From assembly GCA_019914995.1 (NCBI GenBank), contig CM034144.1:2109489-2173488 (forward strand): 64,000 nucleotides of DNA. Reading direction: 5' to 3'. Made by a program: the position numbers and the translations under genes. The notes beneath the pieces were generated by a model that had not been told where the DNA came from, searched no databases, and saw only the letters and a program-made list of their open reading frames with translations. The stretch comes from Acanthochlamys bracteata. Taxonomy: Eukaryota; Streptophyta; Magnoliopsida; Pandanales; Velloziaceae. Shown piece after piece: positions 25,200 to 36,356 of the stretch. Positions within the stretch are counted from its first letter, which is position 1; every line of letters begins with the position of its first letter.

Positions 25200-26596
25200 A
25201 TGGATGGTTCAGATGATCCGATGGATGTTTGGATGCTTTTTTTGATAATCCAATGGATGTTTCTATGGCTTCATGTTCAACTTCTGAAAATGATGCGAAT
25301 AACCAAGACGTAAATAGATGGACACAACTCATAATACATGCAAGCTATCATGCAATGGTTATATATGTACACAGCAAGATAAAAAATCCGTGCCATACAT
25401 TCATACGTACAAGTTATCGACTTATTTAGTAAATATTAGAGGGAAATTAGATTTGCTGCTACTCAAATTTTCATATGAGGAAAAATATTTTTCGAGCATT
25501 TTGTCAATATTTGATATGTGACTACGATTTTAAACCAACAAAATCAATAACGGTCGAGGAGAGCGTTGCAATATTTATTTTGACTTATGCCCACGGTTTT
25601 GCAAATAGATTACTTCAAAAGATGTTTAATCATTCGGGAGAAATAATTTTTAGGCATTTTTGTGAGGTGTTGGAAGCTATTCTACGATTATCAAAACATT
25701 TACTACGAGCACATTCCTAATATAATGAAGGGGTAATCTACCACAAAACAGAAAACACATAATATATTCCGTGATTTCAAGTAAACAATTAATTTCTCAT
25801 TATAATAGTGAATATTTCTTATAATGCGAGAAATTTAATTTTGTTAATTTGAACATTGAATACTTTTTTACATGATTGTATTGGAGCAACAAAACTCACA
25901 TATAAAAACTATATTGCTAACTGCTTAGTAGATACTTTGCATTGGCCGTAAAGGGTATGCTATTCAGAATTTTTGCAGTCTGTGATTTCAAAATGTGCTT
26001 CACCTTTCTATTGGCTGGATAGGAAGAAAGTGCTCATGACACAAAAGTTTTCAACAAAGCATTATGTAACCTCAGAGCATAAGTTTTCTCGTCCTTCAAG
26101 CAACAAGTATTAAATAGTGGATGCTGGTTATGCACAGAGACCAGGTTATATGGCGCCCTATACAGATTCCTAAACAGGTGAAGTCATAAGATATCATCTC
26201 AGTAATTTTCGACATGTAGGTACAGCTCAGCTGTTAAACCAAAAGAGTGCAAGAGAAAAATTCAACCGACTCCACTCATCCTGTAGAAGTATTATCAAAC
26301 GTACCTTTGGCGTATAGAAAGCTTGCTTTAAAATCTTTGAAAATATGCCACCATATCACATTGATATTCAACGAGATATTATCATTGCTACAATGACAAT
26401 TCATAAATTCATCAAAAAGCAAGGCGTGTTCGATGATGCGTTCTCAATAGCAGAACGTAAAAGTTTTGTCACATCACTCGTAGAAATATCATGTAATACG
26501 TCCAATGTTACTCCAGTAGAGATAGATGTTAATAAAAATATCTCAGACTAACATATATATCGCGATGCTATTACTATAAGAATGTCAAATGTATAA
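25200..26596 (+). pseudogene. Harbinger DDE nuclease remnant (copy 1)
   Basis: It starts MDGSDDPMDVWM and ends RMSNV, parallel to copy 2. Intron donor and acceptor positions are still visible (TTTCAAGTAA and, less clearly, the region before GATTGTATTGGAGC). The first catalytic aspartate region has a small deletion (IGA then ACAAAACTCAC instead of IGAFDGTH). The second aspartate survives in SAHDTKVFN. The third catalytic glutamate is lysine (SIIKRTFGV). Several stops interrupt the frame. It cannot encode an active transposase. Confidence 0.85.
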
Positions 26597-27070
26597 TTAT
26601 TATTAACTAAGGTGTGATTATTTATTCATACTCATACAATTATATAACGAGAACAAATATTATATAAAATTTTAACAAATTATTAAATATTTAACAAATA
26701 TTTAACAAAATATTTAACAAATTAATAATAATTTTAAATTAAATAGGTATTTATATATAATAATTTAATTTTGAGTGTCTCTATTTTAAAAAGAAAAATA
26801 AATACAACATCATTCTATTGAATATAATATATTTTTTAAAAAGTATTTATTTAAAACAATGGCATCAATAATTTAATATACATACTCAATAACTAAACAA
26901 AATATAATTCAATTATTTACATATCTTTTTTATTTGAAAATAACTTTACCACTATCAAATACCTTCCCAAAAAAGCTTTTTTTTTTCTCACTTTCTAAAA
27001 GCTAGTTTTTTTTTCCAAAAGCTCTATTTCAAAAATGTTCTATTTCAAAAACACTCTCAAATAGCTCTTA

Positions 27071-28215
27071 TAACACAAACGACGACGGCATAACAGAAAG
27101 TGTTTGATATAGAGAAGTATAAAGACTTTATTAGGATAGGCTTATTTAAAGTGTTTATAAGTTGTTTATTAATTTGTTAGCTTGATTTTAACATTTTTAA
27201 TTTTCTGAGAACAAAAACTTGCATGTGATTCTGAGCGGTGGAAATTGCAACTTACATATACTAAAAGTTGCTTATACTATTGGGCATCAGATGAAGCAGA
27301 TGCCAGTTCTTCTTTTATTTTTATATGTAAACCCGATAGGCTTATGCAATAATTGAGTTATAATATATAAAACATGATTAATTAATATTGAAATGAAATG
27401 ATTGAGTCAAAGTGAACATGTCTTAGGCAGGAAAAGACAAAGATAATCCCATCCAATTATTGTTTTTCAAGTAATAGAATAAAGTGCAAGTTTTAAGGTC
27501 GAGTCCAAGCAGATAGGTCGAGTCCAAGTAGATAAGTCGAAGAAAATATCTTAGGCTTAGGACAAGTTCACCCAGTTGTTCTAATTACAATTTAAGGTCT
27601 TAAACATTTGTTTATCATTTTATCATAATCCTCTCAAATGGAGAAAATAATAAATTTATCTACCATGCACAAAGAAATACTCTATAAAATGTGAGTAGAT
27701 TCTTGAACTCTTGCGCAATTATCGTAGAATCCTCTATATAAATTAGTTATTTATCATAATATTTGCCTCCAAACTATTGCAATTTATATTTACCAAAAAA
27801 ATAATATCTTTTATCAAGTAGAAAGCTTTTATAAGCATTTGAATAAACATATGCCGATAATAGTCCAATCTAATAGTACGATATCTTTAACTATCTATGA
27901 AATTTCAGTGTCTTTCACATCATGTTGCTATTTCAGGTAAAATCAGTCTAACAATGCAAACAAATACTGTAAATGTCTAAACTGCAAGAAATGGAATCTC
28001 AAGACTTACAACCATAGATGTCATGCTCAATCTAAATATCGACCCGGAAAGACCATTGGGTTACTGATTACCCGTTTATTCACCGCGGGTAACAGAGTCG
28101 ATCCACTGAGTCACCTAGTGGCGGCGAGGAGATCGCCAGAGAAAACCAATCGAAGTTGAGAGAGATTAATTAGATATATTGTTAGAGACAAACTAGGCAA
28201 ACGTTTCCGGACCGC
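27071..28215. other. No gene recognised
   Basis: AT-rich spacer. 27490-27540 has three short GTCGAGTCCAAG-type repeats (GGTCGAGTCCAAGCAGATA / AGGTCGAGTCCAAGTAGATA / AAGTCGA). 28040-28140 is more complex and leads into the TCP pseudogene. Confidence 0.4.
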
Positions 28216-28239
28216 AAATGGCAACATCAACTATAACCA

Positions 28240-28955
28240 GGAATTAGATGAAGCAGACGGAAAGGATGGCACTATTGTCGTTTAAGCTCTCCGATCAATT
28301 TTGCCCTATTATGCTTCTTTGAGAATATTCAGAGTTCCTCGTACTTCCGACGGTAAGGATCGGCATAGTAAGGTGCTTACTGCTAAGTTTTACGAGATTG
28401 CCATATTTGTTTATCGATCTGTTGCTACTCAGTTCTTTTACATGACCGGCTTGGTTATGATCAACTGAGTAAAGCAGTTAAGTGCCTTAACAAAAGCGCT
28501 TCCGCCGCCATCGCGGAATTACATGCTCTCGACGGTTCATCCAACCGCCAATCTAACTACTAATGCTCACAAGGGAAGCAATACTAATAGCAATAATAAG
28601 AACAACAACCAGTAGCATTACATGTCAATAATGAAGTCCGACTGTAGCAGCAACTCGAGGACCGACAAGATTTGCTTTCGCTATCTTGCTCGTAGCTGCG
28701 ATCTAAAGCAACAGAGCGAGCTCGTGAACGCGCCACTACATTAGATAAGGACAACAACAAAGTTGATCAACAGGAAGAAGCCACTGTTGTTGCTATGACT
28801 TTTGATCTTGCTGTTGTTATCGATGACTCAGTAAGCAAATATGGCCGGATCGCCGATTTTTAGTTGAACCCGGTCGGTGTGGGAGGGTTTGACTACAGTG
28901 CTTACAACGCCGCTATCTATTGCGTGCTTCCGGTTCTCAACACACATCATCTCTA
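28240..28955 (+). pseudogene. Class II (CIN) TCP transcription-factor pseudogene
   Basis: The TCP-domain core GKDRHSKVLTAK is encoded at 28352-28387, preceded by RIFRVPRTSD. A frameshift near 28440 leads to DRLGYDQLSKAVKCLNKSAS and AAIAELHALDGSSN, the second half of the TCP domain and its linker. In that same shifted frame the R domain follows (KATERARERATTLDKD, 28705 onward), then GGFDYSAYNAA near 28882. The stretch between (KFYEIAIFVYRSVAT) replaces the usual KGLRDRRVRLSVATAIQF. Stops occur in both frames. The VPR..GGKDRHSK context plus an R domain resembles the TCP2/TCP24 group. The last 500 bases keep one reading frame apart from stops. No introns are visible, which fits this mostly intronless family and does not prove retrotransposition. 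Confidence 0.85.
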
Positions 28956-29238
28956 AAATTAACAGTCAATTAAAAAATCAGTTCAACTGAAAAAATAAAA
29001 ACAGTCTCTACTGAATCTACCAATCGCATCTCTATCGCATCGCCAGCGAACCGACGTGTCTCCAACCTGTCACTTCTCGGACTTAAGCACGACGATGCGG
29101 TAATCTCACCTACCCTTTACACAGCGGGGAGAGCACCTCTTATCCAATCATAGAAATAACAGGAACAGAAGCAGAGAGAAAAATAAGAGAGGAAGTTCCA
29201 AGAGCAGCGTTAGCGTCACCGCCCGTGGCATTCCATCC

Positions 29239-29249
29239 TATATATAAAG
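29239..29249 (+). promoter_or_regulatory. TATA box of the raffinose-synthase-like gene
   Basis: CTATATATAAAG lies about 100 bases before the start codon at 29345. Transcription would begin near 29275, leaving a leader of about 70 bases. Confidence 0.7.
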
Positions 29250-29344
29250 AGCCAACATTTCCTTCTGCAGTCTCCACAAGTAATTCTTCAACCATTATTC
29301 TTCTTCGACTATTTGTATTTAGTAAGGAAGAAGAAGATAAAGAG

Positions 29345-32193
29345 ATGACGATTACACCAAGTGTGAAGGTTTCTGATGGCAATTTGTTTGTTAAAGGAAG
29401 GAAAATTCTTTCCAGCGTTCCGAATAGTGTCGTAACGAGCTCTGCGGTGAGTTCGGTCCCTGTCGATGGCGTCTTCATCGGTGCGGAGTTCTCGCAACCT
29501 GCTTGCCGCCATGTTGTCTCTCTCGGCGTTCTGAGGTAAGAAAATTCAAATCTTAATGTAAATTTGTTTTCTCCATTTTGATTGAGATTGATGCTTTCCT
29601 TTGGTTTGAATTGATTCAGGGACGTGAGATTTATGGCAACATTTCGATTCAAACTCTGGTGGATGTCTCAGAAAATGGGCCAGCACGGCGGTGAAGTTCC
29701 AAATGAGACCCAGTTTTTGTTGATAGAATCAAAACCGGAATCAATCAACGGCAGCGATGAGAGTGGCGATGTCGTCTACGTTGTTTTCCTTCCTTTGGTT
29801 GAAGGCGCTTTCCGTTCTTGCCTGCAAGGTGGCGCCGGAGAAAATCTTGAACTCTGTATTGAAAGCGGCGATACGGATATCCTCTCTTCTTCATTCTCTA
29901 ACTCTCTTTTTGTCGGTGCTGCTTCAAACGATCCTTTCACTGCAATTACCGGTGCTGTTCGTGCCGTTAAATCACATACGAAAACGTTCCGGCAAAGGTT
30001 CGAGAAACGTTTGCCGAGCATTGTTGATTACTTCGGTTGGTGTACATGGGACGCTTTCTATCAAGAAGTGACTCAAGAAGGCGTCGAGGCTGGGCTCCAT
30101 AGCCTTACCACAGGCGGAGCTCCGCCTAAATTCGTTATCATTGATGACGGGTGGCAATCTGTTGGCGTCGATCAAGGACCAAATGGAGAACCTTCCTCGG
30201 AGCTCCTTCGCCTTACAGGCATTAAAGAAAACAACAAATTCAAGAGCAAAGCAAGCCCCTCCGACGGAATCAGGAGCATTGTCGCCATTGCCAAGGAGAA
30301 GTATAATCTTAAGTATGTGTATGTATGGCATGCTATCACCGGGTACTGGGGCGGTGTTCGCCCAGGCAAAGAGTTCAATTCCAAGATGCAGTACCCAAAG
30401 ATCAGCCCGGGAGTAATGTCTAACGAGCCTACACTTGAAACAGAATTGATGACTAAGCAGGGCCTTGGGCTTGTTAGTCCGAAGAGTGTGTACAAGTTCT
30501 ACAATGATCTCCATAGCTACCTTGCTGCAGCCGGAGTTGATGGGGTTAAGGTTGATGGGCAGTGTGTGCTAGAAACTCTAGGTGCTGGACTCGGTGGCCG
30601 TGTTGAACTCACAAGGCAGTATCACCAGGCACTTGATGCTTCCATCGCGAAGAACTTCCATGATAATGGGATTATTGCTTGTATGAGCCACAACACTGAC
30701 GCACTCTACTGGTTAGTACAATTCAATCTCTGTCTACTATCTAATGTTATTGGGATTCTTGCAGGTGTTTGTGGAATGTAATTTTTCTCACTGAATTGCT
30801 TTTTCTGTTTGTTGATATTTCCAGTTCCAAGCAGACGGCGATTGTGAGGGCATCGGATGATTTTTTCCCTAGGGATCCGATTTCTCACACCATCCACATT
30901 GCTTCTGTGGCATATAATAGCATCTTCCTGGGGGAATTCATGTTGCCGGATTGGGACATGTTCCACTCATTACATCCAGCAGCAGAGTACCATGCTTCTG
31001 CCAGGGCGATCAGCGGCGGACCTTTTTATGTGAGGTGAGTGAAATAGGCTCAATTAATGCTTGTCATGCTAATCTATAGTTTTGACGATGAATTGTTGGG
31101 AGCTGATGTCATGCATGATCAATTTTGATGGAACAGTGATGCTCCCAGAAAGCACAATTTTGAGCTGCTGAGGAAACTAGTGCTGCCAGATGGTTCAATT
31201 CTTCGCGCCAGATTGCCTGGTAGACCGACAAAAGACTGCCTCTTCACTGACCCTGCTCGTGATGGCAAGAAGTCATGCAAAATGTTTCTTTAAGCCATTA
31301 ATTTAGTAACTTGACTCGTGCCTTCATGCTCTAAACCTTTTAAATGATTGTCCAGTTTGCTGAAGATATGGAACATGAACAAATTCACTGGAGTGCTCGG
31401 AGTGTACAACTGCCAGGGGACAGCATGGAGCGCGACAGAGAAGAAGAATGCATTTCATCACACTGAAACCAGGCCACTTAGTTGCACAGTGAAAGGCACT
31501 GATGTCCATCTCATTGCTGAAGCTGCTACCGAACGAGACTGGAACAGTGATTGTGCTGTCTATAGCCATAAAAGCGGGGAACTTGCTGTATTACCAAATG
31601 ATGCTGCCATACCTGTTTCATTGAAGGTTCTTGAGCTTGAAATCTACACTATGTCACCCATCAAGGTATGCAAGCAAGCTTGTGGAGAATTCCTTCAGTC
31701 CTCTTATATGTTGTCCTTAATAAATTTTTAATCCATCTTGGTAATGCAGGTGTTGGCACCAGGATACAAGTTCGCTCCAATAGGCCTGATTGATATGTAC
31801 AATGCAGGTGGAGCGATCGAAGGAATCACTTACCACATCTTAGCTGGTGCCAAACTGATAGGATCTGATTCCTCCATTGTGAATGTTGATGACTCAGCAA
31901 GGCCAGTCGAGAACAAAAGCACCGAGCCTGTGGCAATGGTGTGCATGGAAGTGAAGGGTCGTGGAAGATTCGGAGCTTACTGCTCATCGATCCCGAGAAA
32001 ATGCTCGGTAAATGTAGCAAAAGTCGAGTTCTCGTACAATGCTTCGATGAGGCTTTTGATGATTCAGTTAGACAGCATGCCTAGTGAGAACTCGAAAGTT
32101 CACAAGATGATTGTTGAACTATCGGGATTCATTGCAGATTCACACCTAATGCACCTGAAAATTGTTCTAAAAAGTGAAATCACAATTCTTTGA
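29345..32193 (+). CDS. Raffinose synthase / seed imbibition protein family (GH36-like), RFS6/DIN10-type
   Basis: Six exons: 29345-29535, 29620-30711, 30825-31034, 31137-31271, 31356-31665 and 31750-32193. They join in frame to 793 residues with GT-AG introns throughout (the fourth donor, AAGTCATG, is weak). Family members either transfer galactose from galactinol to sucrose or act as alkaline alpha-galactosidases; which one applies cannot be told from sequence alone. Visible motifs are FRFKLWW near 72, [19 protein letters not shown] near 200-218, VIIDDGWQ near 236-243, [14 protein letters not shown] near 300, VDGVKVDGQ around the presumed nucleophile Asp 376, and [12 protein letters not shown] near 435-446 with the presumed acid/base. 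No signal peptide is seen, consistent with the cytosolic family. Odd points: KVDGQ where relatives have KVDVQ, and about 20 residues beyond the usual IVEL terminus. Confidence 0.93.
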
Positions 32194-32199
32194 AGTTCC

Positions 32200-35040
32200 A
32201 TATTTTTGAGTAAATCAAGCTCAACAATTTGTTATCTTTGCATTCAAAGAAAACCATCCATACGTGCCTCAAAATTTTCTATTGTAGATCATATTCATCT
32301 ACTTGATATGATATAGCCATTTTATATAAAGTTGTAAGGAATTACGGCTTGTTTGATCTGAACAAAGGAAAAGAAAGTGAGAGTTAAAAAGAAAGAAAAA
32401 AAATGCAAAACAACCTTTCTTCTATTTTCACTTCATTTTGAGAGAGAATTCTAACAGTATAGAATGCAGAATCCTTTTCTTTTCTTCGCTAATTTCTTTT
32501 CTTTTTTTCTCATACCAAATTAATGCATCTTTTTTACGGTGAGTTTCAATAACTTATCATTTCAAAATTTTATTTGGTATTCTTCAATAAAATTTTTTAT
32601 ATTTTTTACTGATTTTTTTTTTAATTTTAGAAGTAAATAAAATTTTATGTCATAAAATTATTTATTTGTTGAAGCACTGATACAGCCGTTGATTACGGCA
32701 GATTTTAAGCTGCTATTTCAAATTACTTTTTTATTTACTACTTATTTTAATTTTTATTTTAAAATTTTTAATAAATTTTTATAATATTTTGTAGAATTTT
32801 TTTAAAATTTAACAAAATAAAAACAATTTATATCGCAAAATTTTATTATTTTATTAAAATAAAAAATAAAGCATGATTTTTAAAAAAATTTAAATAATTT
32901 TTATTTTAAAATTTTAAAATCAATTTCAAACATCCTGTCAAATGGTAGAAAGTTTTTGTTTGGAATTTATCTTATACCAAAAAACTTTTGACTTAACAAC
33001 TAAAGATGAATAAAAGAAGAAACAATCAATAAATAAATAAATAGAAGAAAAGTTTTATATTCAGTTCTAGTTTTTGGCATGGTGTTTGCAGCGTGTAATT
33101 AACGATTAAATCATGAAAGTATTCGCCATCATTCATCAAAAACCTTATTTTTTTAACTACCTTATTTATTAACTGCTCTTTAACGTGCACACAGTGAAAC
33201 AAACGACTTCAAAGTTAACAAATATTGAACTTATCAAATCAGGTGAGAACGAAGAAGTCAATTACACGGTTATGCAATGTGATAAAAAAGATTCGTTCTT
33301 CTTCTGCAGCGTTTGTTATTTATAGTAGTTTAGAACAAGAACATCTCGTTACAATAACTCAATATTTTTTCATAAATCATTGAACTAAGTGTTCTGAAGC
33401 ATAAATATCAATTTATCATGTTATTAGGAAAATGAGGCATAATTTGATATTAAAACTTAGAAGATTTTGATTATAGTTTTTACACAACAAACGCAAAATT
33501 CTTTAAAAAGATAAGTTTATTTATTGTACCATCAAGGGGCCATCAATTTTCAAACGCTTTTGAAGCTAAGAAGTAACAAATCTGAATGGATATTTCCCAA
33601 AATCCAGCATATTGCTATTCAGAATCTTCATAATAGAAATATTAAAACGCATAAAATTGTTTCCACATTTCAGGTTGGTTTGAAAATTTCAAGTTTCAAC
33701 TAATACCTTTATAACACTTCAATCAGATTTCCGTAGTTTTGATTATCCATGACGTCGGTGATAAATGGATGGTATGCAAGCATATGATATCTACATATAT
33801 ATCAAGTGTTCAAATTTGAAGCAATATATTTTCATCAGTACAGTTAAATTTCTGTATAAACAAAAAATAGAGAGTAGAGTTTCTTAAAAAATAGGTTAAA
33901 AGTAGAGTTTAATTATTATATTTCAATTATTTTATAAAGTGAATTGAAAATTAAAAAATAGAACTACGTTGGAAGATGTACAAATAAGAAAATTAAAACT
34001 AAAATTTTGTATATAAAATTGAAAATTTTAATTTCTTATGCAAATAAAATATATGAACTTTCTTGAGCTCCATTTATGACGGAAGAAATTAGAATTTCGG
34101 ACAATTGAAACACGTCTTAAGTCGAATCTTGTACGAGCTATCTACAATACACACTTCTTGTTATTGTGAGGGTATGTTTGAGAGTGCGTCCAAAACTCAT
34201 TCCTAGAAAATCTTTTTGAATTATAGAATTTTTTAATTTAAAAAGTATCAATAAAATTGTACTGTCATAGAATTAATATTTCATATTTTTTAATTGAAAG
34301 AATGAAAATTTTGTTTCTTAAATGATTCCTTAAAAGTTAATTTACATTAAAAACTTTATTTTTTCAGAAATCCTAAACAACCCTATAGCATTTGAATTTT
34401 GATTGATAAACATTTTAAATAGTTTAATAGATCAGCTTCAACCGTTGTTCTCTTTTTCTGTCTTAAACTTTTCAATTCTTAAAGCTTCATTCCGAAAATA
34501 ATAAAGTATATGCAAACTCTCTGAGCATAAGTCTCTTTTTAACTTTGTTCTTCACTACGATGTATTTTGGTTCGTAGGAAGTAGATCATCTCGTAAAACT
34601 GAGTTCAACAAAAGATTAATTAAAAATAATTTTGAAATAAAGTAAATTTTATATAATCAAAATAAATTTTAATAAAGAAATATATGTAAAATTAATAGTA
34701 AGAAGCTTTGAGGTTCAAACTGCTATTGATTATTTTTTCCTCCATTACCATAAACAGAGGCAGATATATGGTAAGAACACGAGCTGTGTTGATAGCAATC
34801 TCTCCAAGAGGCTTATGTGGAGATGTCAATTCTGTCTGAGCTAAGCAGGCGGCTCAGTTTATAGATATAAATATATGCCCGCCAGGCCAAACGGCCGGAA
34901 CACAGCTTGTGAATATTGATAAGATCGAGCTAATCCGGTCCGATCTATTAAACAGTATATGACTAATTTTGTCAGCTATCAACAGTCCGTCTATTCGATT
35001 ACTGTACAAAATTGATAAGTAAATATTAACTATTGATTTG
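32200..35040. other. 3' flank of the raffinose-synthase-like gene, then AT-rich spacer
   Basis: No clear AATAAA follows the stop codon. ATTTTATATAAAG near 32325 is the nearest AT-rich candidate. 32690-32940 is an AT-rich, partly self-complementary stretch between TGATTACGGCAGATTTTAAG and CAATTTCAAACATCC, possibly a MITE. No coding sequence was recognised. Confidence 0.4.
34170..34383. mobile_element. Candidate Tourist-like MITE
   Basis: The left end GGGTATGTTTGAGAGTGCG and the right end (reverse complement GGGTTGTTTAGGATTTC) form an imperfect inverted repeat around about 214 bp of AT-rich, non-coding sequence. The left end resembles the Harbinger ends seen elsewhere in the window. Flanking trinucleotides (TGA / TAT) do not match cleanly. 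Confidence 0.45.
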
Positions 35041-36356
35041 GTCAAAATTGATCATTTATTTTTTCAGCACAACTTTTAGATTCTCTTTCGTGTGTATTTT
35101 TATAATATCTATATTTCCATCTTCCACGACTTTCTCCAATAAAATGATATTGAACTTGTATGTGTTTTGTTCTTAAATGAAATGTTGATTTTTTATGATA
35201 TGTAATGGACAATGGCTGTCACAAAACAACAAAATCTTTTATTTCTTGCGAGCTCTTCGAATCCATATTGCTTCCTTACAAGCTTACAAAGTTGCCATAT
35301 ATTCTGCCTATATAGTAGATAACATCATAATAGTTTGCAGTTATGAAAGCCAGCTTTCAACTCCTCTTACAAGTGTAAACACATAGTCTTCAATGGATTT
35401 TCTTTCGTTAAGATTATCAACAAAACCTGAATCGGCATAACTCTTGTAATAAAATATGTTCATACAAAACATAATACACATAATCTTGAGGTATCCATGA
35501 TATATCTAAAAACTCTCGTCACATCATTCCAATGCTCTTTACCAGAATTTGCCATATATCGTCTATCCCCTCCCAGTGCTTGTGCATTGTTCAGCCTGAT
35601 ACATATTAACATTAAGCTTGCCACTGTTAATACAGACAGTACTTAAGACATTTCTTTCTCTCTTCTTCATTAGATAGTAGGACTCATACTTAGGATAATT
35701 TGAAATTAATAGGAAGCGGGGTAGAACTTGGCTTATAGTTTCGCATATTGAAGCATGGCAAGTTCTCTTCAAATAGTTCTTTTGCCAAACCTTGCTGTCA
35801 CTTTGGTCTGTATGAACTTACATCCCTAAAATCTTGTTTTCTGATCTCAAATCTTTCATATCTAACTCCCTAACAAATTGTATATGCACAACCAATCTTT
35901 ATTGGGCCTGTAATCAATATGTCCTCCACGAGTAATACATTCACTATCACCTTCAAGCCTTTTATTGTATGTACAATAATATGAATTAAGTTAGTTGTAT
36001 CCAAGGCTAATAACGAAGGAATCAAAAATATTGTATCAACATCTAGACATCAATTTGACACTGTACAGAGACTTGTTCAACTTGGAAACCAAATTTTCTT
36101 TACGAATTTTTTAAAACATTTTGGTTTGAGAAAATAACTTTTAACTCTAAGTGCTTCATCATGAAATGCAGTTTTCACATCTAACTACTATAATCTAAGT
36201 CAAATTTGCTCATACAGCCAAAAGTATTCTAATTATTGTAAGTTAAAGTACTAGGAGCAAATATCTCATTAAAGTCAATACGTTCTCTTTTATCATATCC
36301 TTTTACTACCAATTTTGCACGAACCATCGTACCTAATCACTGTTATCTCGGATTAG

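Larger units (their letters stand above)
21029..27067 (+). mobile_element. PIF/Harbinger element, copy 1 (decayed)
   Basis: The left end GGGCGTTTGGTAGTGCGTTG matches, as reverse complement, the right end of the element at 55456-60631. The right end (reverse complement GAGCTATTTGAGAGTG) resembles that element's other end. The flanking trinucleotides are TGA (21026-21028) and TTA (27068-27070), close to the TWA target of Harbinger elements. It carries a Myb-like gene remnant then a nuclease remnant, both on the plus strand. The 5' leader around 21255-21370 is recognisably similar to copy 2 (GTCGGAGGAGG.GATCTCACCGGAG). Both genes are too damaged to work. Confidence 0.8.

Noticed and set aside
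29757-30514. Several open frames on both strands inside the raffinose-synthase exon
   Set aside because: They are alternative-frame shadows of exon 2; no domain, and exon joining supports the other frame.
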